From Alphaproteobacteria bacterium (GTDB taxonomy: Bacteria > Pseudomonadota > Alphaproteobacteria > Bin95): a DNA stretch of 43,001 nt. The notes below the pieces were generated by a model. The model was not told the DNA's origin, did no database searches, and saw nothing but the letters and a program-made list of their open reading frames with translations. Positions 15,278-24,160 of the stretch are shown one piece after another. Location of the stretch: the NCBI GenBank assembly GCA_022827685.1, contig JAJEIH010000057.1:1-43001 (forward strand). The letters run 5' to 3'. Numbering within the stretch: the stretch's first letter is position 1; every line of letters begins with the position of its first letter. The position numbers and the translations under genes were made by a program.

Positions 15278-16534
15278 GTGTCAACGCTGATAGCCCCGCA
15301 CGGCAACGCCGCCCTGAAGCCCCTGCTGCTGCCCGAGGAGGAGCGAAGCGAGGGCCTGAAACGCGCCCGCACGCTGAAAAGGCTGCCGCTCTCAAGTCGC
15401 GAGGTCTCGGACCTCTTCATGCTCGCTATGGGCGCTTACACGCCGCTTGAGGGGTTCATGGGCGCGGCCGACTGGCGCGGCGCATGCCTTGAGATGCGCC
15501 TGGAGAACGGGCTCTTCTGGCCGCTGCCGATCACCCTTTCCTGCGGCGGAGACTTCGCCGTTGCGGTGGGCGAGGAAGTGGCGTTGACGGACGAAGGAGG
15601 GGAGATTCTCGGCGTTCTCACGGTCACCGAGAAATACACCATCGACAAGACCCTCGAATGCAGAGAGGTCTATCGCACCGCCGAGGAGGCCCATCCGGGC
15701 GTCGCCAAGGTGATGGCGCAGGGCTCCGTCAATCTGGCGGGCCCGGTTTCGGTCTTCTCCGAGGGGCATTTCCCCGAGACCTATCGCGGGCTCTACCTGC
15801 GTCCCGCCGAAACCCGGGCGCTGTTCGCCGAAAAGGGCTGGTCCACGGTCGCCGCCTTCCAGACCCGCAACCCCATGCACCGCAGCCACGAGTTTCTCGC
15901 CAAGGTCGCCATCGAGGTGTGCGACGGGCTGCTCATCCACCAGGTCTTGGGCGCGCTCAAGGAGGGCGACATCCCGGCCGAGGTCCGCGTCCGTGCCATC
16001 GACTGGCTGGTCGCCAACCACTTTGCGGAAGGAAAGGTGATCCAGGCCGGCTACCCCATCGAGATGCGCTACGCCGGCCCCCGGGAGGCGCTGCTGCATG
16101 CGCTGTTCCGCCAGAACTTCGGCTGCTCGCACCTGGTGGTGGGGCGCGACCACGCCGGCCTCGGCGGCTATTACGGACCATACGACGCACACCGCATATT
16201 CGACGAGATCGGCGCCGACAGCCTCGCCATCCGGCCGCTGAAGATCGACGACACGTTCCATTGCTTCGACTGCCAGGGCATGGCGACCGGGAATGTGTGC
16301 TTCGCCGCCGATAGCGGGACGAACCTGCCGAGCGAAGACGAGCGCTACCGCATGGTGGCGGCGGTGGCGACGGGCGCTGCCGCGGGCCGGGCCTGCCCCG
16401 AAGGGGACGACGGCAAGCTCCGGATCTCGGGCACCCGGCTGCGCGAAATGTTCGCGGGCGGCGAGCCCGTCCCGCCCGAATACAGCCGCGACGGGGTGGT
16501 CGCCATCCTCCAGGCCCATTACGACGCCGCTTGA
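15278..16534 (+). CDS. sat: Sulfate adenylyltransferase (ATP sulfurylase), dissimilatory type
   Basis: The 418-aa homo-oligomeric ATP sulfurylase in this setting should convert APS plus pyrophosphate to sulfate and ATP. It has the nucleotide/sulfate motifs [10 protein letters not shown] (195-204) and GRDHAGLG (289-296), and a C-terminal [14 protein letters not shown]. It lacks the kinase-like extension of fungal enzymes and differs from the CysDN assimilatory type. It begins at a GTG with no obvious Shine-Dalgarno, 28 bp after aprA, so coupling to aprA translation is likely. Confidence 0.93.
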   Translation: MSTLIAPHGNAALKPLLLPEEERSEGLKRARTLKRLPLSSREVSDLFMLAMGAYTPLEGFMGAADWRGACLEMRLENGLFWPLPITLSCGGDFAVAVGEEVALTDEGGEILGVLTVTEKYTIDKTLECREVYRTAEEAHPGVAKVMAQGSVNLAGPVSVFSEGHFPETYRGLYLRPAETRALFAEKGWSTVAAFQTRNPMHRSHEFLAKVAIEVCDGLLIHQVLGALKEGDIPAEVRVRAIDWLVANHFAEGKVIQAGYPIEMRYAGPREALLHALFRQNFGCSHLVVGRDHAGLGGYYGPYDAHRIFDEIGADSLAIRPLKIDDTFHCFDCQGMATGNVCFAADSGTNLPSEDERYRMVAAVATGAAAGRACPEGDDGKLRISGTRLREMFAGGEPVPPEYSRDGVVAILQAHYDAA

Positions 16535-16541
16535 TTTCGCG

Positions 16542-16566
16542 GCGGTTCCGGTCCATCTAGAACCGC
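16542..16566. terminator. Inverted repeat between sat and nfuA
   Basis: GCGGTTC (16542-16548) and GAACCGC (16560-16566) form a 7-bp stem with an 11-nt loop just after the sat stop. No T-run follows, so intrinsic termination is doubtful. It could mark the end of the apr-sat transcript or be a regulatory site for nfuA. Confidence 0.35.
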
Positions 16567-16590
16567 ATATTGGGCCGGAGGACGCAGCCG

Positions 16591-17142
16591 ATGTTCATTC
16601 AGACCGAGCAGACCCCCAACCCCGCAACGCTGAAGTTCACTCCGGGCGTGCAGGTGATGGCGCGCGGCACGGCCGATTTCCCCTCGCCGGAGGGCGCCGA
16701 GCGCTCGCCGCTCGCCCAGGCGCTGTTCGACGTGCCGGGGGTCCGGGCGGTGTTTTTCGGCAGCGATTTCGTGACCGTCAGCAAGGACGATGCCCGCGAC
16801 TGGCAGACACTGAAGCCGATGATCCTCGGCGCGATCATGGACCATTTCATGGCGGGCCGTCCCGTCATTCTGGCCGGTGACGAGAGCGATGCCGACGACG
16901 GCGCGGAGGACAGCGAGGTCGTCTCCCAGATCAAGGAACTGCTGGAGACGAGGGTTCGCCCGGCGGTCGCGCAGGACGGCGGCGACATCGTCTTCCGCGC
17001 CTTCGAGGACGGCGTGGTCTATCTCAGCATGCAGGGCGCCTGCGCCGGCTGCCCGAGTTCGACGGCGACCCTGAAGATGGGCGTCGAAAACATGCTCCGC
17101 CACTACATCCCGGAAGTCGAAGCGGTCTATCCGGTCCCCTGA
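16591..17142 (+). CDS. nfuA: NfuA/NifU-like iron-sulfur carrier
   Basis: This 183-aa Fe-S cluster delivery protein has an Nfu N-terminal domain (MFIQTEQTPNPATLKFTPG, 1-90), an acidic linker (98-108) and a C-terminal NifU domain. The cluster cysteines are Cys151 and Cys154 in GACAGCPSS. The CGGAGGA site at 16577 fixes the ATG at 16591 over an upstream in-frame start. It may serve general Fe-S assembly, for example of AprB or MiaB. Confidence 0.9.
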   Translation: MFIQTEQTPNPATLKFTPGVQVMARGTADFPSPEGAERSPLAQALFDVPGVRAVFFGSDFVTVSKDDARDWQTLKPMILGAIMDHFMAGRPVILAGDESDADDGAEDSEVVSQIKELLETRVRPAVAQDGGDIVFRAFEDGVVYLSMQGACAGCPSSTATLKMGVENMLRHYIPEVEAVYPVP

Positions 17143-17188
17143 GGACGCCCCGGGCGGGGACTGCCCGCCGGGTATCCCTCGCCATCCC

Positions 17189-17794
17189 ATGGTCGAACTC
17201 GCGCTCGATTGCGCGGCCAATGCCTGCTCCGTCGCCGTCGCACGGGGCGGAAAGCTGCTCGCAAGCCATTGGAGGAAGATGGAGCGCGGCCACGCGGAGA
17301 CGGCCCCGGTCATGGTGGAGCGCGCCATGGCGGATGCAGGTGCGCGCTTCTCGGAGCTTTCGCGGATAATCGTCACACGAGGCCCCGGTTCCTTCACCGG
17401 CATCCGCATCGCGCTGGCGGCCGCGCGCGGCCTCGCGCTCGTCACCGGAGCCGGGATTGCGGCCGTGCCCACCTTCGAGGCGCTGCGGCCTGCCGAGCCC
17501 CCCGAAGGCCGGCTGTTCGCCGTGCTCGACACCCGGCGCGGCAGCCTTTACGCCGCCGAACTTTCCGGCGCCGCGGAGCCCTTCGTCACGACGGCGGAGG
17601 CGCTGGCCGCCGAAGCGCCGTTCTCCGTCACCGGCGATGCGGCGGCGGCGCTGGCGGCGCTGGCGCCGGGGGCGATCCGGGCGCTTGCGCCGGCATTGCC
17701 GGACGCCGCCCGGCTTCTGGGCAGGACCTTGCCGGCCGGTCCCGCCTCGCCGCTCTACCTCACCGCGCCGCATACGGGGCCCGTCACGCGGTGA
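17189..17794 (+). CDS. tsaB: tRNA threonylcarbamoyladenosine biosynthesis protein TsaB
   Basis: TsaB is the non-catalytic partner of TsaD in making t6A37 of ANN-decoding tRNAs. The 201-aa actin-like fold protein has LALDCAANACSVAV near the N-terminus and RGPGSFTGIR (64-73). GPGSFTG is the family signature. The 3' end overlaps rimI by 4 nt (GTGA), and tsaB-rimI is a common bacterial pairing. Confidence 0.9.
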   Translation: MVELALDCAANACSVAVARGGKLLASHWRKMERGHAETAPVMVERAMADAGARFSELSRIIVTRGPGSFTGIRIALAAARGLALVTGAGIAAVPTFEALRPAEPPEGRLFAVLDTRRGSLYAAELSGAAEPFVTTAEALAAEAPFSVTGDAAAALAALAPGAIRALAPALPDAARLLGRTLPAGPASPLYLTAPHTGPVTR

Positions 17795-18246
17795 TCGCGG
17801 CCGACCCCTCCCACGCCGAAGTCATCGCGGCCATCCACCGCGCCGCCGTGCCGGAGGCCGCCTGGTCCGAGAACGCCTGGCGCAGCCTGCTTTCAGCCCC
17901 GGGCGCACGCGCGCGCATCGCAATGGACGGAGCTGCACCCGCCGGTTTCCTGCATCTGCGCCACGCCGGCGACGAAGCGGAAGTGGTGATGATCGCAACC
18001 CACCCCTCCGCGCGGCGGCGGGGATTTGCGGCGGCGCTGCTCGAAGACGCCGTCGCGTCTCTCGACGGTCGAACGCTGTTTCTGGAAGTGGCGGAAAGCA
18101 ATAGCGCCGCCCGCGCGCTTTACGCCCGCTTCGGGTTCCGGCAGGCAGGACGGCGGCCCGGCTACTACCGCACCGCCTCGGGTCGGGAGGACGCCCTTGT
18201 CCTCCGCCTCGTCCAAGACGCCGCCGGCCGGGGTCAGCGCCTGTAG
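17791..18246 (+). CDS. rimI: Ribosomal protein S18-alanine N-acetyltransferase family (RimI-like)
   Basis: This 151-aa GNAT protein uses acetyl-CoA to acetylate a protein N-terminus, classically S18. The acetyl-CoA loop is RRRGFAAALLEDA (75-87), and the C-terminal signature is LEVAESNSAARALYARFGF (98-116). GTG start inside the tsaB stop. Its last 13 bases overlap the 3' end of the convergent aldolase gene, unusual in an otherwise conserved neighbourhood. Confidence 0.85.
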   Translation: MIAADPSHAEVIAAIHRAAVPEAAWSENAWRSLLSAPGARARIAMDGAAPAGFLHLRHAGDEAEVVMIATHPSARRRGFAAALLEDAVASLDGRTLFLEVAESNSAARALYARFGFRQAGRRPGYYRTASGREDALVLRLVQDAAGRGQRL

Positions 18247-19010
18247 TCGTCCATGCCCGCGCGTTCGAGCTGGCGCAGCAGGGCCGGCCATTCCTTGCCG
18301 ACCTCGATGAAGCCGCCGCGGCCGTACATCGACTTTCCGGTCGCGATGGTCTTTTCCCGGGTCGCCGGCGAGATTTCGCGCAGCGGTCCGCCGCCGGTCT
18401 GGGCGTCGATCTGGTGGCGGCAGGCCGTCTCGATCCGGTACATCCACACGAACGCCTCGCCCATCGTCTCGCCGACCGTCAGCAGGCCGTGATTGCGCAG
18501 CATCAGGATCCGGCGCTCCCCGAGGTCGTTTACGATCCGCGGCCGCTCGTCCGCATCCGTCGCCGTGCCCTCGAAATCGTGGTAGCCGAGCCAGCCCATG
18601 ACGGTCAGCGCCTTCTGGCTCGCCGGCAGCAGGCCATGCTCCTGCATGGCGACGGCGACGCCGTATCGCGAATGCGTGTGCATGATGAAATGCAGATGCG
18701 GCATGGCCGTGTGAATGGCGCCATGGATGACGAAGCCGGCGAGATTGGCGCCGTGTCCCGTCTCGCTCTGCACATTCCCCTCCCGGTCCACCACGATCAG
18801 CGAGGAGGCCGTAATCTCCTCGAAGAACATGCCGAAGGGGTTCAGCAGGAAGGAATCGTCCGTGCCCGGAAGACGCGCCGAAATGTGGGTATTGTTGAGG
18901 TCCGTCCATCCGTAGAGCGCGCACAGCCGATAGGCTGCGGCAAGGTCGCACCGCGCCTCCCATTCCTCCGCGCTCATGCCGACGGGCCGTCCGTCCGCGA
19001 ACGTATCCAT
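18234..19010 (-). CDS. Class II aldolase/adducin family protein
   Basis: This 258-aa zinc-dependent aldolase-like protein has metal histidines His111 and His113 (IMHTHSRYG) and His174 (LRNHGLL), with the NNTHISAR phosphate-loop region at 39-46. Members cleave sugar phosphates such as fuculose-1-phosphate, or act as decarboxylases or epimerases. This one resembles the generic class II aldolases often linked to catabolic oxygenases. GAGGCGGCGG before the ATG at 19010 decides the start. It lies 76 bp downstream of a dioxygenase gene on the same strand, probably in one operon. Substrate unknown. Confidence 0.82.
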   Translation of the reverse strand: MDTFADGRPVGMSAEEWEARCDLAAAYRLCALYGWTDLNNTHISARLPGTDDSFLLNPFGMFFEEITASSLIVVDREGNVQSETGHGANLAGFVIHGAIHTAMPHLHFIMHTHSRYGVAVAMQEHGLLPASQKALTVMGWLGYHDFEGTATDADERPRIVNDLGERRILMLRNHGLLTVGETMGEAFVWMYRIETACRHQIDAQTGGGPLREISPATREKTIATGKSMYGRGGFIEVGKEWPALLRQLERAGMDDYRR

Positions 19011-19086
19011 ATCCGCCGCCTCCTCGTCAGGGTCGGCGGAGCATACCCCCTGCCCCGCCTGTTCGGCAAAGCGGAAGCCGCTCCGC

Positions 19087-20178
19087 TTACAGGCGGCGCA
19101 GGCGGCTGTCGATGTCCGTCCAGTCGATGTAGAAACCGCGCAGCCAGCGTTCCCCCGTCGAAGGGTCGAAGGCGTCGCGTCCATGCAGCACGCGGCGGTT
19201 GTCGAAGGCGACCATGACACCCGGTTCGAGTTGCATGTGGATCGTGAGTTCCCGGCGGCGGGTGATCGTCATGAACCGCCGCCAGGCGGCGTAGTAGGCG
19301 CGCGTTTCCGCCGGGTCGTCGTCGAGCCGCATCTCGTCCGCAGTCGCCGGGCTGAGCGCCACCTCCACCAGCCGGCCCTCGCGGTCCAGAGTCAGCGCCG
19401 GGCGGCTCCGGCGAATGTCCGCCGCATCGTCGATGAAGCGGAACGGCACCGGCCGGCGGGCCAGCAGGTCGAAATCCGCCGGGGCTTCCTCCCGCAGGAT
19501 TTCCGCGGCGAGAAATCCGTCCACGAACAGGCTTGCGCCGCCTTCGGCCGCGTTACGCACGCAATGCAGGCACTGAACGCCCGGCGGGGTCTCGAAATAA
19601 GGCAGGTCGGTGTGCGGCGGGAGCGCATAGGCCGTATAGGCGAGGCTGTTCGGTTTCGGGCGGGTATGGACCTCGAAGATGCGCCCGAAATAGGTCTCCT
19701 GAATAGGGCCGATACGCGCACCGAAGGCGGGGCCTGCCTCCGGGTCTTCGCCGAGCCCGTACACCAGCGCCAGGCCGAAGCGTTTCAGGTCGATGAGGAA
19801 AGCCTTGAGGTCGCCATCGGCCGTGTGGCGGGGAAGGCTTTCGGCGAGCGAGGCATCCCAGAGTTCCGGCATGATCGCCGCGGGGTCGGCCGGTTGCGGG
19901 GCGTCCGGCCGGCGGGCCTCCAGCCAGGCCAACGGCACCTCGCTGACGCCTTCGCCCCCCGGCCAGCGGACGACCAGCATATCGCCGCTGAGTTCGACAT
20001 CGTCGGGACGAATGTCCGGCGCGACGCCGGCAAGGTCGAACCGCCGCTCGTGCGTGACGGGATCGAATGCGCCGGGCTCGTTGACGCGCATCCATATCCA
20101 CGGAAAGCGCGTCGACTTGCCGCCGGGCCAGCGGACCTCCAGGTCCAGTTCGTCATGCGTGATCGCGTAGGCGTTCAT
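19087..20178 (-). CDS. Gamma-butyrobetaine hydroxylase-like 2-oxoglutarate dioxygenase
   Basis: This 363-aa Fe(II)/2-oxoglutarate oxygenase has the two-part layout of gamma-butyrobetaine and trimethyllysine hydroxylases. The N-terminal domain, at about 5-90, is DUF971-like (ELDLEVRWPGG, FPWIWMRVNEP), and a TauD-type domain follows. Iron ligands are His189 and Asp191 (PPHTDLPYF) and His332 (RRVLHGRDAFD). A basic C-terminal motif ERWLRGFY supplies the 2-oxoglutarate arginine. The true substrate may be a betaine or another quaternary amine. It is the first gene of a minus-strand pair with the aldolase. Confidence 0.8.
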   Translation of the reverse strand: MNAYAITHDELDLEVRWPGGKSTRFPWIWMRVNEPGAFDPVTHERRFDLAGVAPDIRPDDVELSGDMLVVRWPGGEGVSEVPLAWLEARRPDAPQPADPAAIMPELWDASLAESLPRHTADGDLKAFLIDLKRFGLALVYGLGEDPEAGPAFGARIGPIQETYFGRIFEVHTRPKPNSLAYTAYALPPHTDLPYFETPPGVQCLHCVRNAAEGGASLFVDGFLAAEILREEAPADFDLLARRPVPFRFIDDAADIRRSRPALTLDREGRLVEVALSPATADEMRLDDDPAETRAYYAAWRRFMTITRRRELTIHMQLEPGVMVAFDNRRVLHGRDAFDPSTGERWLRGFYIDWTDIDSRLRRL

Positions 20179-20527
20179 CGTCGGGCCTCCGTTCGCGCGG
20201 GCATCTTGTGATCGGGACTTGCGATTGGCGCAGGCGGAACAGGACAGGTCGAAGGGCGACGGGAACCGACGAGCAGCGACATGACGATCCCACCTCCCGC
20301 AACGGCCCGGCCGCCTGCATGCGGCGCCGGTTGTCGGTGCTGGAGAAAGAATCGCCCGTGACAGCGGGCCCTCACTTGTCGCGATGCGACCGTGCAGAAG
20401 CCCGGATGCGACTTCCGGACGGAAAAAATGCCGGAGCAGCCGGCAAAGCCCTTACTTGCCGGGCCGGAACCCCGTTCTATTTCCGCCTATAGTTATCGAA
20501 CGGACAAAAGGGCAAGGAGCGTCCGAA
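20179..20527. promoter_or_regulatory. Intergenic region between the divergent dioxygenase and mucR
   Basis: This 349-bp stretch carries no supported gene. It contains three small palindromes: GTCGC/GCGAC (20378-20390), TTCCG/CGGAA (20413-20424) and TGCCGG/CCGGCA (20429-20445). A TATAGT hexamer at 20488-20493, about 35 bp before the mucR start, is a -10 candidate without a clear -35. It must hold promoters for both flanking genes. Confidence 0.4.
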
Positions 20528-20941
20528 ATGAGCGAAGAGACGCCAGGCCGCCGCGACCTTCTGGAACAGACTTCGAGAATCGTGTCGGCGCACGTCTCCA
20601 ACAATACGGTGGCTGTCGGCGATCTTCCCGATCTCATCCGGCAGGTTTACGGCACCCTTGCAAGCCTGGGCGAACGCCCGCAGGCGCCTTCCGAGCGCCC
20701 GGTTCCGGCAGTTCCCATTCGCCGGTCGGTGATGCCGGACCACATTGTGTGCCTCGAAGACGGCAAGAAGCTCAAGATGCTCCGGCGCCATCTCAAGACC
20801 GCCTACAATATGACGCCGGAAGAATACCGCGAACGCTGGAGCCTGCCGGCCGACTATCCGATGGTTGCGCCCAATTACGCCGCCCAGAGAAGCGAGCTCG
20901 CGAGGAAGATCGGCCTCGGCCGCCGCACGCCCCGCAGTTGA
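20528..20941 (+). CDS. mucR: MucR/Ros family transcriptional regulator
   Basis: This 137-aa regulator belongs to the alphaproteobacterial MucR family, which binds AT-rich promoter DNA and silences or controls envelope, exopolysaccharide and virulence genes. An N-terminal oligomerisation helix (about 5-50) precedes the zinc-finger-like part, CLEDGKKLKMLRRHLKTAY. The tail NMTPEEYRERW...ADYPMVAPNYA...KIGLG is diagnostic. Cys75 and His88 are kept, but the classical last zinc histidine is Ala92 and the second cysteine is Asp78, so zinc binding is uncertain. AAGGAG precedes the ATG at 20528. It lies upstream of olsB, with 95 bp between. Confidence 0.9.
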   Translation: MSEETPGRRDLLEQTSRIVSAHVSNNTVAVGDLPDLIRQVYGTLASLGERPQAPSERPVPAVPIRRSVMPDHIVCLEDGKKLKMLRRHLKTAYNMTPEEYRERWSLPADYPMVAPNYAAQRSELARKIGLGRRTPRS

Positions 20942-21036
20942 GGCCGACGCGGCGGCTGAGCCGAAGAACGCACGGCCGCACTAGGCGCGCCGCTCCGGGC
21001 GGAGTAGAGTGGGTCCGGTCAGGGAAAGGTGCCGCG

Positions 21037-21978
21037 GTGGCTCTCAAGGTAAGGAAAGCGGTAAGTCGGGTCGTCCCGCGCCGGCGGGTGTCGCCGCCCG
21101 GCAAGCGTGGACTTATCGTGCCGTTTTTCGGCCCGGCCGCCCGGCGTCGGCGCGCCGCCCCCCTCGCCCAGCGCAGCCCGTTTATCGTCGAGTCCGGCGA
21201 CCTCGTTGTCCGCCTGGCCCAGACGGATACCGACATCGACGCCGCCCAGGCCCTGCGCTTCAAGGTCTTCTATGAGGAGATGACGGCGCAGCCGAGCCCG
21301 GCGATCGCGGCGGCGGCGCGCGATTTCGACCGGTTCGACCCCTATTGCGACCACCTCATCGTTCTGGACCGCCGCCTCGGCGGCGGCTCGTCCGCCATCG
21401 TCGGCACCTACCGGCTGATGCGGCGCGATTCGGCAGCCCGCATCGGGCGCTTCTACACCCAGGACGAGTACAATATCCGCAAGCTGCTGCGCGGCGGGCG
21501 GCAAATCCTGGAACTCGGACGTTCCTGCGTCCATCCGGACTATCGCCGCCACCACACCATGCAGATGCTCTGGCGCGGTATTGCGCGCTATGTGCAGCAC
21601 TACAATGTCAAGCTGCTGTTCGGCTGCGGCAGCTTTCCCGGCGCCGATCCGGAGGCGCATGCCCTGCCGCTCTCCTACCTGCATTACGAACATCTCGCGC
21701 CCCTTGCGGTCCGCCCGAAGGCGCTGCGTTCGCGCCATGTCGAGATGCGGCGCATGGCCCGCGAGGATATCGACGAGAGGAAGGCGCTCGCCGCCCTGCC
21801 GCCGCTCATCAAGGGCTATCTGCGCCTCGGGGGCGGCGTCGGCGACGGCGCGGTGATCGATGCCGAGTTCGATACCGTCGATGTCTGCATCGTCGTCCGC
21901 CCCGACGGTGTGACCGACCGCTATCTCAGGCGCTACAGCCGCGACGGCGAAGTCACACGGGAGGCCCTGGCTTCGTGA
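21037..21978 (+). CDS. olsB: L-ornithine N(alpha)-acyltransferase
   Basis: OlsB transfers a 3-hydroxyacyl group from ACP to ornithine, the first step of ornithine lipid synthesis. The 313-aa protein is GNAT-like. It has a basic N-terminus followed by [50 protein letters not shown] and [12 protein letters not shown], the standard hemolysin/OlsB order. GGGAAAGG precedes the GTG at 21037. The stop overlaps the next start (GTGA). Ornithine lipids replace phospholipids under phosphate limitation in many alphaproteobacteria. Confidence 0.85.
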   Translation: MALKVRKAVSRVVPRRRVSPPGKRGLIVPFFGPAARRRRAAPLAQRSPFIVESGDLVVRLAQTDTDIDAAQALRFKVFYEEMTAQPSPAIAAAARDFDRFDPYCDHLIVLDRRLGGGSSAIVGTYRLMRRDSAARIGRFYTQDEYNIRKLLRGGRQILELGRSCVHPDYRRHHTMQMLWRGIARYVQHYNVKLLFGCGSFPGADPEAHALPLSYLHYEHLAPLAVRPKALRSRHVEMRRMAREDIDERKALAALPPLIKGYLRLGGGVGDGAVIDAEFDTVDVCIVVRPDGVTDRYLRRYSRDGEVTREALAS

Positions 21979-22769
21979 TCCGGCACTCGCCGCTGCGCGC
22001 GCTCGGGCGCCTTCTGGCCTATGTCCTCTACACGCTGCCCCTGATGCCGGTGCAGGCCTTCGCCGTGCTCTTCAAACGGCCCCTCGCCGTGAGCCTGCCG
22101 CTTGCCTATCACCGGCGCTGCGCCGGGCTTCTGGGCTTCGAGGTCCGGACCCACGGGACGCTCAGCACGGCCCGCCCGACCCTGTTCGTGTGCAACCACT
22201 CCACCTATCTCGATATCGTCACGCTGGGCGCGACGCTGCCCGCATCCTTCGTCGCGAAGTCGGAAGTCGCGGGATGGCCCTTCTTCGGGCTGCTCGCCAA
22301 GCTGCAAAGAAGCGTGTTCGTGGACCGGCGGCCGCGCTCGACCGCCGGCCAGCGCGACGCCATGCAGACGCGGCTCGAAAGCGGCGACAACCTGATCCTC
22401 TTCCCGGAAGGCACGTCCAGCAACGGCAGCCGGGTGCTGCCGTTCAAGAGCGCCCTGTTCAGCGTCGCCGAGCGCGAGGTCGGAGGCAGGCCGCTGGTGG
22501 TGCAGCCGGTGTCGGTCGCCTATTCCGCCATAGACGGCCTGCCGACCGGCCGGGCGCATATGCCGCGCATCGCCTGGTACGGCGACATGGGCATGGCGGG
22601 CCATATCTGGAACGTGCTGGGTCTGGGCCGGATATCGGTGGACATCGTGCTGCACAGTCCCACCAGCTATGCCGAGTTCGCAAACCGGCGGGACATGGCG
22701 CGCGTCTGCCACGAAGCGGTGGCCGGCGGCGTGGAGCAGGCCCTTGCCGGCCGCCTCTCAGGCGGTTGA
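21975..22769 (+). CDS. olsA: 1-acyl-sn-glycerol-3-phosphate / lyso-ornithine lipid O-acyltransferase (PlsC family)
   Basis: This 264-aa membrane-bound acyltransferase carries an N-terminal hydrophobic helix (10-32) and the HX4D motif NHSTYLD (His75, Asp80). The substrate motif FPEGTS is at 143-148. Its 4-nt overlap with olsB implies that it acts second, on lyso-ornithine lipid, though OlsA enzymes can also acylate lysophosphatidate. The symbol rests on this context. Confidence 0.8.
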   Translation: MIRHSPLRALGRLLAYVLYTLPLMPVQAFAVLFKRPLAVSLPLAYHRRCAGLLGFEVRTHGTLSTARPTLFVCNHSTYLDIVTLGATLPASFVAKSEVAGWPFFGLLAKLQRSVFVDRRPRSTAGQRDAMQTRLESGDNLILFPEGTSSNGSRVLPFKSALFSVAEREVGGRPLVVQPVSVAYSAIDGLPTGRAHMPRIAWYGDMGMAGHIWNVLGLGRISVDIVLHSPTSYAEFANRRDMARVCHEAVAGGVEQALAGRLSGG

Positions 22770-22804
22770 CGCGCCCTCGCCGAGTGCTAGCTTCACGCGC
22801 ATCG

Positions 22805-24160
22805 ATGCTTGAGACACCGGCAAGGCAGGCAGTGCGAAAGAAGCTGTTTGTCAAAACATACGGTTGCCAGATGAACGTTTACGACTCCGAACGGATGTCG
22901 GAAATGCTGGCGGCCGTCGGCTACGAGGCCACCCGGACCGCCGACGACGCGGACCTCGTGGTGCTCAATACCTGCCATATCCGCGAGAAGGCGGCCGAAA
23001 AGGTCTATTCCGAGGTCGGCCGGCTGCGCGCCCTCAAGGCCCGCCGGCCGGACATGCTGATTGCCGTCGCCGGCTGCGTTGCCCAGGCCGAGGGCGGGGA
23101 AGTGGTGCGCCGCGCGCCTGCCGTCGATATCGTCGTCGGGCCGCAAGCCTATCACCGCCTGCCGGAAATGCTGGCCCGGGCCGAGCGGGAGCGGGGCGGC
23201 GGAATCATAGACGTGGACTTCCGCCCGGAAGCGAAATTCGACGAGCTTCCTGTGCCCGGACGGCGTGCGGGGCCAAGCGCTTTCCTGACGATCCAGGAAG
23301 GCTGTGACAAATTCTGCACCTTCTGCGTCGTGCCCTATACGCGCGGGGCCGAGTATTCCCGGCCGGCGGCGGCGGTGGTCGCCGAGGCGAAGGAGCTCGC
23401 CGGGCGCGGCGCGCGCGAACTCGTGCTGCTTGGCCAGAACGTGAATGCATGGCGCGGCGAGGGCCCCGGCGGCCGCGACTGGACCCTGGCGCGCCTCATC
23501 CGGGCGCTGGCTGAAATCGAGGGCGTCGAGCGGCTGCGCTACACGACCTCGCATCCCCGCGATATGACCGACGACCTGATCGAGGCGCATGGCGCCGTGC
23601 CGGCGCTGATGCCCTTCCTGCACCTCCCTGTCCAGGCCGGATCGGACCGGGTGCTGGAGCGGATGAACCGCAAACACCGCGCTTCGGACTACAGGCGCAT
23701 CGTCGAGCGGCTCCGCGCCGCCCGGCCCGACATTGCGCTCGCCTCGGACTTCATCGTCGGCTTCCCGGGAGAGAGCGAGCGCGACTTCGAACAGACGCTG
23801 GGACTCGTGCGCGATGTCGGCTACGCCCAGGCCTATTCGTTCAAGTTCAGCCCCCGGCCCGGAACGCCTGCAGCCGCCGACCCCCTGCAGGTGCCGGAAG
23901 CGGCCAAGAGCGAACGCCTGGCCCGTCTCCAGGAGCTGCTGAACGGCCAGCAGCAGGCGTTCAACCGAAACTGCGTCGGGAAGCGCCTGCCCGTCCTGTT
24001 CGAGCGGCCCGGCAAACGGGACGGCCAGCTCGTCGGGCGGTCTCCCTATATGCAGGCGGTCCATGCAGAAGTCGGCGCGGCCGGGATCGGCGATCTTGCC
24101 GAGGTCGAAATCCTGGCGGCCGGCCCGAACAGCCTTTCCGGCGGGAGCCTCGCAATTTGA
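22805..24160 (+). CDS. miaB: tRNA-2-methylthio-N6-dimethylallyladenosine synthase
   Basis: MiaB is a radical-SAM methylthiotransferase acting on i6A37 of tRNA. In the 451-aa protein the auxiliary cluster cysteines are Cys21 (YGCQMN), Cys57 (NTCHIREKA) and Cys91 (GCVAQ). The radical-SAM CxxxCxxC is Cys167, 171 and 174 (GCDKFCTFC). A TRAM domain closes the protein from about residue 385. A GTG at 22832, just before [11 protein letters not shown], is an alternative start. It overlaps phoH by 4 nt (TTGA), the usual alphaproteobacterial order. Confidence 0.95.
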   Translation: MLETPARQAVRKKLFVKTYGCQMNVYDSERMSEMLAAVGYEATRTADDADLVVLNTCHIREKAAEKVYSEVGRLRALKARRPDMLIAVAGCVAQAEGGEVVRRAPAVDIVVGPQAYHRLPEMLARAERERGGGIIDVDFRPEAKFDELPVPGRRAGPSAFLTIQEGCDKFCTFCVVPYTRGAEYSRPAAAVVAEAKELAGRGARELVLLGQNVNAWRGEGPGGRDWTLARLIRALAEIEGVERLRYTTSHPRDMTDDLIEAHGAVPALMPFLHLPVQAGSDRVLERMNRKHRASDYRRIVERLRAARPDIALASDFIVGFPGESERDFEQTLGLVRDVGYAQAYSFKFSPRPGTPAAADPLQVPEAAKSERLARLQELLNGQQQAFNRNCVGKRLPVLFERPGKRDGQLVGRSPYMQAVHAEVGAAGIGDLAEVEILAAGPNSLSGGSLAI

